A stretch of 64,000 nt of DNA from Silene conica (taxonomy: Eukaryota > Streptophyta > Magnoliopsida > Caryophyllales > Caryophyllaceae), in contig CM055315.2 of the NCBI GenBank assembly GCA_029255685.2, positions 57,073,181-57,137,180 of the forward strand. Reading direction: 5' to 3'. Under the pieces are notes generated by a model. That model was not told the DNA's origin and did not search any database. It saw only the letters and a list, made by a program, of their open reading frames with translations. The translations under genes and the position numbers were made by a program. Numbering within the stretch: position 1 is the first letter of the stretch; every line of letters begins with the position of its first letter. Of this stretch, positions 55,869 to 64,000 are shown one piece after another.

Positions 55869-56847
55869 GATATAACCAGATAAAAATGCATTCAGAGGAC
55901 CAGGAAAAAACCGCCTTCAGGTCTGAACGAGGTATCTACTGTTATAATGTTATGCCATTTGGGTTAAAAAATGCAGGTTCTACCTACCAAAGGCTGGTGA
56001 ACATGATGTTCAAAGATCAAATAGGCAAGACCATGGAAGTCTACATAGATGACATGGTAGTCAAGTCCAAAGCGGCCAGCCAGCATGCCCAGCCTGTGAA
56101 AGAAACCTTCAGCATATTGAGAAAGTACCAAATGAAGTTGAACCCTTCCAAGTGCACATTCGGAGTATCCAGCGGAAAATTCCTGGGGTATCTGGTGACG
56201 CAGAGAGGGATTGAGGCAAGTACCGAGCAGATCAAGGCACTCCTTCAGCTGGAATCCCCCCAGAAACCGAAGAACGTGCAGAAGTTGACCGGCAGGGTGG
56301 CCGCCCTCAACAGGTTCATATCCAGATCCTCCGACAGATGCAGCCTGTTCTACTACATATTGCGAAAGAGCCAAAGATTTGAGTGGACAGAGGAGCACGA
56401 AAAAGCATTTACAGAGCTGAAGCGGTACCTCAGCACCCCTCCACTCCTATCCAAGCCGGGGAGCCACTATACCTGTATCTCTCAGTAACAGAAGTAGCAG
56501 ACAGCGCAGTCCTGGTACGGGAACACGAAGGGGTCCAGCACCCAGTCTATTATGTCAGTAAGTCTCTGCTGACTGTAGAGACAAGGTACACAGCCCCTGA
56601 AAAACTAGTTCTTGCTTTAGTTACGGCTTCATACAAATTAAGACCTTACTTTGAGTCTCACTCCATATCAGTCCTAACTAGCTACCCCCTGAGACCTATA
56701 TTGGGTAAGCCAGAATTATCTAGAAGAATGTCCAAGTGGTCAGTCCACTTAAGTGGTTACGACCTGAAATTTGAAACTAGAACTGCAATAAAATCACAAG
56801 CTCTTGCAGACTTTGTCTCTGATTTTAGCCCAGGATTGGAGAAATAA
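55869..56847 (+). pseudogene. Gypsy reverse transcriptase second part and first RNase H
   Basis: RT resumes right at the target duplication (YNQIKMHSEDQEKTAF) and continues with YCYNVMPFGLKNAGSTYQR and the catalytic YIDD (EVYIDDMVVKSK). The thumb (GYLVTQRGIEAS) and connection lead to the Gypsy RNase H (VYYVSKSLLTVETRY, LSRRMSKWSVHLSGYD). A frameshift near 56450 separates the two open pieces, and a stop (56845) precedes the next domain. Confidence 0.88.
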
Positions 56848-56874
56848 GCTGCCCGAGAAATCCTACCTCCAGAA

Positions 56875-57612
56875 ATGGACTCTGAGGAAAATTGTTGGAC
56901 GCTGTACGTAGATGGAGCCTCCAACAGCCGGGGAGCAGGAGTAGGGATGGTGCTCAGGTCTCCTCAGGGGGATATGATCGTCCAGGCAGTACGATGTGAA
57001 TTCCAGGCAACCAACAACGTGGCAGAATACGAAGCCTTGATACAAGGACTCCATATAGCCCTGGACCTCAAAGTCAGATACCTCCAGGCATTCAGCGACT
57101 CGCAGCTCATAGTGAACCACGTCAATGACGAATACGAGGCCAAAGACCCCAGAATGATAGCCTACCTGGAGGTGGTCAGAGACAGGAGAACCAGGTTTAT
57201 CACCTTCAGAATAGAACAGATACCCAGAGAGCAGAACGCGGAGGCAGACGCATTAGCAAATCTGGGAGCCACATTCAAACCAGGGGATATCTCCTCGATC
57301 CTGATCACCCACGTGCTGGAACCATCAACTTCTCAGGAAGACCGGGAAGTTGAAAACTCCAGCACCCAATGGGAAGCAGGATTAGGCGTCCTTAGCAGCA
57401 CCACAGAACAGCAAGAGCCAGACGACTGGAGGAAACCCTACCAAAATTGGCTGCAGGATGAAACTCTTCCAACAGACAAAAACGAGGTAAGAGGATTCAA
57501 AATGAAAGCCTCCAGATTTGTCCTAATAGATGGTGTATTGTTCAGGAAATCGCTCGCAGGACCTTACCTAAGATGCCTGGGCGAAAAAAGAAGGACAGAC
57601 GGTCTTGCATGA
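56875..57612 (+). pseudogene. Second RNase H (archaeal type) of the Tat Gypsy element
   Basis: The order YVDGAS, NNVAEYEAL, FSDSQLIV, AEADALANL gives the four acidic catalytic positions of an RNase H. It lies between the regular Gypsy RNase H and integrase. A second, archaeal-type RNase H in this position is the known hallmark of plant Tat elements. The domain is intact, but its frame ends in a frameshift near 57590, so integrase is out of phase. Confidence 0.87.
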
Positions 57613-58660
57613 CCTCCACAGCGGAGACTGCGTAAATCATGTAGGGGGCAGGAGCCTGTCTAATAAAGCAATCAGGATGGGGTACTTCTGGCCGACAGTA
57701 CGAAGGGACGCAGTGGAGCTTGCCAAGAAATGCGTAGCCTGCCAAAAGCACGCACCTGTCATACACCAACCCGCCGAGCCTCTGCACCCAGTCATATTGC
57801 CTTGGCCCTTCATGAAGTGGGGAATGGACATCGTAGGACCATTACCCAGAGCACCGGGGAACAGAACCTACATGCTCGCATTAACGGACTACTTCTCCAA
57901 ATGGATAGAGGCAGAAGCCTTCCCGCATGTTACAGAAAATCAGGTGATATCTTTCCTTAAGCGTAACATAATCTGCAGGTTTGGTATACCTTCTGAAATA
58001 GTGTGTGATAATGGCTCACAGTTCATATCTAACAAAACAGAAACATTTTGTGCCAGTTGGAATATCACTCTACTAAAATCTGCTCCCAGGTACCCACAGA
58101 CAAATGGCCAGGCCGAGTCCAGCAACAAAATCGTCATGAACAACATGAAGAGGAGGCTGGAAGAAGCTGGGGGCAAGTGGGCAGACGAACTACCTCTGGT
58201 TCTGTGGTCTGACAGAACCACACCCAAAACAGCAACATGCCAAACCCCTTTCAGCCTGGTGTTTGGAGCAGAAGCGGTCATCCCAACAGAAGTGAAGGTA
58301 CCGACCCAGAGATACGGCTGCCTGACAGAAGAGCGCAATCAAACAAAAATGGCGAGCAGCCTAGATACGGTCGACGAACTCAGGACCAGCGCTGCCATCA
58401 GAATGGCAGCCTACAAGCAGATGGTAGCCCGGAGCTACAACAAGAATGTGAAGGTCAGGACCCTCCAAGTAGGAGACATGGTCCTCAGAAACGTGTTCCA
58501 GAACACGAAGAACCAGAAAGCCGGGAAATTCGCCTACAACTAGGAAGGACCCTACCAGGTGGAAAGTGCAACGGGAAGTGGATCCTATGGATTGATGGAC
58601 ATGGAGGGAAACATGGTGCCTAGGCCTTGGAATATCCTTCATCTCAAAAAATATCACATA
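57605..58660 (+). pseudogene. Gypsy integrase
   Basis: It has an H2C2-type zinc finger (CVACQKHA at its end), then the core with MDIVGPLP, VCDNGSQF and TNGQAESSN, which carry the three catalytic acidic residues. The C-terminal domain (VGDMVLRNVF) is cut by a TAG at 58541; the same frame then continues to LHLKKYHI. It was inactivated by the upstream frameshift and this stop. Confidence 0.88.
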
Positions 58661-59344
58661 TAAAGAAAGAGCATCTCAGAGCTCCCTCAGAACCTGCGTC
58701 CAAAACCTAGGGTATCTACTTGTTTTAGCATTTTGTGTTTTAATTATCTAAATGTATCATCCTCAGGATCCAGCCATCCTGACGGAGTTATTTGGGAAAC
58801 ACGGTCCCTATAAGTTAATGAAATTTTACTTAGAATTGGTTTTACTACGGGTACTTGCAACATGTCATTTTTTCTGAAAACAAACATGAGTTAAATCACA
58901 CTCAGCTTTTCACACTGCGTGGGCACAGCGAAGTACGAGCAACTGGGACCTTGTTGCCCACGATGCCTAGCACCCACGAAAGCCTGGCAGCCTCTGACTG
59001 AGTTGGGTATACCCTGAAGCCAGCACCCACACTTGGCCAAACATACACAATCATGCATGAACAAACAAAATAAAGGCAAGACGCTAAAAGAAAACGGCTG
59101 AGCCACGCAAACAGAAATAAGGCATTCACACAGATACACAAAAGTCATCCATAAGATACGTACTGAAGCAGCACGAAAAGGCTGCTGGAAATCCCTGGGC
59201 AAAACCCAGTATAGTTCAAAACAAGCAAAAGCAAACAAAGCCCGCCACGCAGGGCCCAGGGCACAACATAATGTTAAGGGCAGTAGCCCAGCTGAACAAC
59301 AAAACAAGACGACAAAGTTTGAATGCCACTCAGGGCGCAGAAAA

Positions 59345-61231
59345 TTAACTATCACGGGCGACATCTTCCACCACCGCCTCACCACCAGAGCGCCTGGTGG
59401 AGGAAGAACCCTCCTCAGCAGGGACATCAATAACTTGATCCTGAACGACGCCAACGGGAGAAGAAGCAAAAGGAGCAGGACTCTGAACCTCTGGGGAACC
59501 GGGGATTGGCGACCGGAGAGAACCATCCGGATTAATATCTGAAAGCTCAGGGACTACGGGGATAACAGGGAACTCACTCGCCATAAAGAGTTCCTCCACC
59601 TCCAGGTCCCACTTCACATGTTCCCCCGCCTTGTACTCCCGCAGGCAAGCTATCCTTCCCTCCAAAGAAGAGTAAGGAGCAATGTCGTGCAACACCTTCG
59701 CCAACTTCTTCTTCTTGGCTACCACGACCCTCAGCTCCGCCTCTTTCTCAGCAAGCAGGGCGTCTTTCTCCTCACGCAGCTTGGCAATGGTCTCCTCCTG
59801 CTCTGCCACCTTGGCCTGGGAAGCCTTCAGCTCCTCTGATTTTCTCACGCACATCCCTCGCTCAGCCTCCAATCCAGTCTTTAGGGAACGCATCTCCTGA
59901 ACCAGACCCTCAGTTTGGCGACATCCCAACAGCATCATCTGGAACCCCTAAGAAGAGATACGTGACCAGCAAAACGGTTAGTGGGAATGGCCAGGCAAAT
60001 GTTACCAAAAAAAAAAAAAAAAAGCAGTAAGAAGCGAGGACTTACTGAAAAAATGTTTTCGGTAGCATGGTGCCACAAAGCCATGGTAGGCTGGTTCTTC
60101 AGTAATGTCTCGCTAGCAGAAAGCAGCAGGCGGTCAAGAATGGGCCAGGGATCCGCCTCAGGGTCACTGCCAAAACCCTCCGGTAGATAAATTACGTCTT
60201 GGCAGAGATCCTCCACCACGTGGTAGGAGGGCTTCCTAGCAAGAGCGATTGAGGCAGAGGCCTTATTGCGGGTCCTGGAGGAAATAGCAGGAGGTGGAAG
60301 AGTGAAAGGGGCAACCGAAGGAGTTGAGTCCGATGGGGCAGGCAGGGCAGCTTACTTGGGGGCAGGCAGGGGCTCGCCTGGTTCCGACTTTCTCTTCGCA
60401 AGAGGCTTCACCGAGGAAGCAACGACCCTCTTCTTGCGAGCGGCTAGCGTTTCTGCGGGAGTTAGGGTCGTCCTGGCCGAACTAGTTGACATCTCTTCCT
60501 GGTCGTCTTGAGCGAATAGAGTGTTGAAGTGGCGGCAATCTGAGTCCAGTCCAAACAGCTTGTTGTAAGACTGTGTAGCGTTGGTCGAAAGAAATAAATC
60601 GGGTACACCTGCGCAAAGAAGACAGTAAGAACGTAAGCAATAACGAGAAAGAAGACAAGGAGGAGGGGCTACAAGTACCTCTAGGCCCCACCGGATCAAT
60701 ATAAATGTAATCAGCGGGCGGAGGAAGCGTGTCCACCCGCACGTAGATGAACTATGCAGACCACCCCGCATCCTTGGGCTTAGGTGGAAAGATAATGGGG
60801 AGATCCAACTTGGACTTGGCACGCATAGTGAATTGTGCACCACCAAGGCCACGAACCGTGTATACATGGGCAAGATCGCCCAAGGTAATGTTAAGAGAGT
60901 AACGCTTATTATTCAGCAGAGAAAGGTAAAGCAATATCCTCCACGCGTGAGGGTTGATTTGCCAGAGTGGGAGTTTGGAATGGTGAAGAAATTCCTGCAC
61001 AAGTGCAGGAAAAGGAAAAGACAACCCTAGAGAGAAAGGATACAAGTAAAAGGTGGTCCAACCGGGGCGACAGGCGTCAGCCGATTGTCCAGGCTTAGGG
61101 ACGACAAAGACAATGTCGTCGTCAAAACGAAAAAAATCCCTAACCGTGGAGGGATCAACAAAGGAGAAACAGGAATCGACTAGGTACTCGTTTTTTAACA
61201 GAGAACGAGACGGAAATAAGTTAGGGGCCAT
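59345..61231 (-). pseudogene. Antisense three-exon gene in the Gypsy 3' region
   Basis: On the minus strand, exons 61231-60679, 60608-60046 and 59947-59345 join in phase across two GT/AG introns (70 and 98 bp), total 1719 nt or 573 codons. Exon 1 starts at an ATG and contains GWTTFYLYPFSLGLSFPFPA and QINPHAWRILLYLSLL. This matches what I know of the family called putative gypsy type transposon (PF04195). Exon 2 has a basic linker (LAARKKRVVASS). Exon 3 is a coiled coil (AKVAEQEETIAKLREEKDAL) with an acidic, Pro-rich tail. Two in-frame stops (about 60752 and 60352) break it, while all four splice sites are kept. Antisense extra ORFs are known in Tat elements; their function is not. The sense-strand frames in this area are shadows. 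Confidence 0.75.
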
Positions 61232-61614
61232 CGAAGCGGAAACAAGAGAAAAAATGACAGAAGAGCGGTTACCTTAGTTAGGCAGAGAAACGAAAAAAAG
61301 GGGCAGTTGAGGAAGATGGAAGTTCGGAAGAGAGAGAAGTAAAAAAGGTAAAAGATAAAGGGTAAAAAGTGAAAAGCAGGGAAGTTAATAAATGGGGGGG
61401 TGAGTTTAAATTTCGAAAATAGGGGTAGGGGAGAGTTGGCAAATGGTTGGAGTGCATTAAAGGAAGGCTCTGATAAAAACTGATAAACGTCCCATCACTG
61501 TCCTCTGCCAAAAGATTCTGCTCGAAGCCCCTGTCCGAACCCATGTTCAGATCTTGGATCCAGAAGCTGCAGGAGTTCTCGCATAAATCCATTTATGCAA
61601 GAACTGGGGGCTAA

Positions 61615-62213
61615 TGTTATACCCCAAAATTGACTATTTTGTATGTCGACACGTGGCATCGCGTAGTTGGGCCAATATTGCATAAGAGGGTCCAAGCCAA
61701 CAGATTGAGAAGAGTACCGAAGAAGGAGGTAGAAGCACGGAAGAATAAGGGAGAAGGAAAGCCTGCAGGTGCGCGGCTCAAGGTTACCCAAAATGGGCAA
61801 ACAGGTAAAGAAGCCCAGAATAAAGAAGAATGAAAAGGAAGCTACAAAAGGAAGTCAGCAGACCGTTGGATAGGAGCTTGATCCAACGGTCCATAGGGAG
61901 AAAGGGGCTATAAATATGTAAAGAATACACAAGGTAAAGGTCATTCCATCACTTAGCACACTTAGCACATAGAAAAACCCTAGAAAATACTTGTAACAAG
62001 AAACACATCCTGCAAGAACATTCTAGTGGAATTTGAAGGCCACCGTCCTCCCGCGGTTTTTCCCTCAAAGGGTTTCCGCGTCATCATCTTCCTTGTATTC
62101 ATTCATCTTCTAAAACACCTCATTTACAACTAATCACCCATAACTCACTCACATTCAAGTAAGAAATCACTATAACCTCTAAACTAAGTACGAGGTAAAT
62201 TTTGACCTAAACA
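61615..62213 (+). repeat. 3' LTR of the Tat Gypsy element
   Basis: 599 bp, TGTTATACCCC...CCTAAACA, preceded by the purine tract ACTGGGGGCTAA. Confidence 0.9.
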
Positions 62214-63551
62214 TTGTACACTAATGTTCATTAGCAATCAATATTTAGGTCACGAGTATTAATATGGAAGGCGACTTAATTGATACAGTACTTAATTTCT
62301 ATATTAGGATATGATGCGACTCATTTAGTCGGAATTAAATAGCCGGAGTTAGTGTGGTTTTGTTGGTTTTATGTGGTGTTATGTAGCTTAAGTGTAGGTT
62401 ACTTGTTGGTGAGCCTAAATTAGCTAATGGGTCGGTTTAATAGTGTTTATGACAGTTTTCAAGTGTGGGGATAGATGAGCCCAAATTCCTATGAAGATAC
62501 CTCAGACGTGTGCGCTTAAGGTGCGCTAATTGACTGCACTAATGTGCGAAAATCACCAAGTGGGCAGCCTCTCCGCGCGACTGAAGTGCGACCGACATTT
62601 GTTCAGATTTTAGTTTTTACCTAATTATTATATAAGATTTTTATCTAGGTTTTAGAAGGCTGTTAGCCGCCATTGAGAGAAAAAAACCTTATTTTGCTAA
62701 TTTTCAAGACTATGTGTAACTAATTTCCCTCTTTCTTGGATTCGAGCAATTGAAGCACTCTTTATACAATTCTAAGTTTGAATGTTTATTAATTTCTTTT
62801 CTTGATTATTGTGAATTGCTTGTTCCTAATTTTATGATTGTTGATTTATAATTGCTAGGTGTACAACTAGTGATTGATTTCTTCATTCTATCTGTTAGTA
62901 TTATTAATTGAATAGGATCTATTAGTTAACTTTACACTAGTAACGACTAGGAATTTATATTGAACGGGATACGTTAATATTCGTTCTTAGAAGCGATTCA
63001 TATAAATATATTAAGTGCAACTGGATTTTATGCGCTATTTGTTCTCTACCGATTTCTCTATATTCACTGCTGCTGTTAGATTAAACCTTGAACTGGATTG
63101 TTAGGGTTGTTTAATGGTTAGGGTTGATTAAGAACGGGATTCGTTTTAATTGACTATTCGTAAGGAGAATCGGAATTTTGACATTCATGATAGAGTAATC
63201 AAGATTAGTAATTGAGACCGTCTTACAGTGATCAATTGTTGTCATTGAGTGTGGATATATGCTTGGTTCCAAAACTCTTCCAAATCATTTGATACATCAT
63301 ACATCATTAGCTTTATTACCTAAATTGCATTAGATATTCATTTTAGTTTGTTTGAAAATCAATCCAAAACCCCCTCATTGTTACTACGATCTTTAATTAC
63401 ATTAGAGATCGACTTTTCCTACTTTATAATTGCATAAATTGTTAATCTGATTCCCTTGGGTTCGACCCTTATTTCCGCTTTAGTACTGTTTAGTATTTGG
63501 ATTTAAGTGATATAAATTGTTAATTTGAGGCATACGACTTTAGCCTGTCCA
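62214..63551 (+). repeat. Probable 5' LTR (or part of it) of a second Gypsy element
   Basis: About 1.3 kb of non-coding sequence ending CTGTCCA just before a Gypsy primer site. The LTR start cannot be fixed, because the Tat 3' LTR abuts it and the partner LTR is outside the window. A TGTACAC right after the Tat LTR is a candidate start. Confidence 0.55.
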
Positions 63552-63555
63552 ATTT

Positions 63556-63573
63556 TGGCGCCGTTGCCGGGGA
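63556..63573 (+). other. Gypsy primer-binding site
   Basis: TGGCGCCGTTGCCGGGGA is the primer site widely seen in plant Athila/Tat-group Gypsy elements (usually assigned to Asp-tRNA). It lies four bases after the LTR end. Confidence 0.85.
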
Positions 63574-63610
63574 ATTGGCATTAATAATTTTTGTGTTCTA
63601 GTGTAGGTTT

Positions 63611-64000
63611 ATGCATAATACTCGTTCTTCTAACCTGAACCTAGAGCCTTTCAATCAAGAGATTGAGCATACTTTTTTCAAGTTACGGAAGGACAAAAGA
63701 GGTGTAATAGTGGTTGTTCCTAGAAGCAGCGAATTCAACGATCTACATTCTGAATCTGACGGTTTCGAAATCTCTGAAGAATCCGAACATTCTCTAGATA
63801 TGGCGGGCACTATTACGGAACTTACTGCACCTGATCCCACACAACAACCTCTTTGTATCACGTATCCTCCTTTGGGTGAGAATGGAACTTTTGAGTTGAA
63901 GTTGGAGTTGATTCATCAATTGCCCATCTTCAACGGTCTAAGTGGAGAGGACCCCAATAAGCATTTGTCAGACTTCCATATTGTTTGCTCAAGCATGAAA
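63611..64000 (+). CDS. Gypsy gag, N-terminal part, cut by the window edge
   Basis: The frame is open for 130 codons from the ATG at 63611 to the end of the window. The start (MHNTRSSNLNLEPFNQE) and the later NGLSGEDPNKHLSDFH segment are typical of Athila-like and related plant Gypsy gag proteins, in which the latter opens the retrotransposon gag domain. The first 90 residues are acidic and low in complexity. No stop is seen. It would form the capsid; whether the rest is intact cannot be known here. Confidence 0.8.
   Translation, partial: MHNTRSSNLNLEPFNQEIEHTFFKLRKDKRGVIVVVPRSSEFNDLHSESDGFEISEESEHSLDMAGTITELTAPDPTQQPLCITYPPLGENGTFELKLELIHQLPIFNGLSGEDPNKHLSDFHIVCSSMK

Larger units (their letters stand above)
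23251..62213 (+). mobile_element. Tat-lineage Gypsy retrotransposon, host of the nested stack
   Basis: The LTRs are 599 bp each (23251-23849 and 61615-62213), with no net length difference and about 17 substitutions by eye outside a poorly matching first 25 bases. The primer site region starts TTTTGGCGCCCACCGTGGGG at 23850, and a GGGGGCTAA purine tract precedes the 3' LTR. Order: gag, protease, reverse transcriptase, RNase H, a second RNase H, integrase, then a long 3' region with an antisense gene. This order and the double RNase H mark the Tat lineage. All sense genes carry stops or frameshifts, so it is dead. A TRIM and Copia A interrupt it. The flanking five-base sequences (AAATT, TTGTA) do not match. 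Confidence 0.88.

Noticed and set aside
58891..59526. Minus-strand frame of 211 residues with Cys/Leu-rich sequence
   Set aside because: It overlaps the last exon of the antisense gene in another frame and continues into its 3' flank; composition bias only.

Overview
This window is plant nuclear DNA. It holds intron-containing genes for a beta-expansin and a germin-like protein, dense Stowaway and Tourist-type MITEs, a Helitron, and Copia, Gypsy and TRIM retrotransposons of plant type. The gene families and repeat composition suggest a eudicot; Caryophyllales is a guess from general repeat flavour and is not proven. No tRNA, rRNA, CRISPR or prokaryotic feature was seen.

Layout. Positions 1-6.6 kb are accessory DNA: an unassigned G/T-rich stretch, an ATT-rich stretch, the 3' end of a Copia element (LTR 1886-2879) abutting a frameshifted minus-strand gag with its short 5' LTR, a Stowaway, and a small non-coding LTR element (4472-6623) whose 5' LTR carries a 964-bp inverted-repeat transposon. 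Positions 7.1-14.65 kb hold a complete four-exon beta-expansin gene; introns 2 (4.0 kb) and 3 (2.6 kb) are filled with MITEs. Positions 15.2-22.0 kb hold a Helitron, Copia LTR pieces in inverted orientation, a CACTA end, more MITEs and AT-rich DNA. Positions 22.08-22.85 kb hold a complete two-exon germin-like gene on the minus strand, with an (ATT)n run directly after its stop codon.

Positions 23.25-62.2 kb are one nested stack. A Tat-lineage Gypsy element (23251-62213) is interrupted in gag by a 553-bp TRIM and in reverse transcriptase by a Copia element, A (27565-55868). Copia A carries gag but no recognisable pol. It is itself interrupted by a Copia with Sirevirus-like features, B (29999-41458), in its leader, and by a minus-strand Copia, C (43342-51975), in its gag. 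Exact 5-bp target duplications were read for the TRIM (TCGGT), A (GATAT), B (AATAT) and C (GAAAG). By-eye LTR divergence falls in nesting order: Gypsy about 3%, A about 2%, C about 0.3%, B a single difference. From about 62.2 kb another Gypsy element starts (primer site 63556) and its gag runs off the right edge.

The points most worth a second look are: four consecutive hairpins with a near-constant loop in the transcribed part of Copia B's LTRs; a second hairpin that recurs in B's LTR, gag and pol linker with a compensatory change; a three-exon antisense gene in the Gypsy 3' region; a third sense ORF in Copia B; and Copia C, which has near-identical LTRs but a lost integrase glutamate. I did not find convincing evidence for a wholly new functional system. 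These are additions to known retrotransposon architectures.
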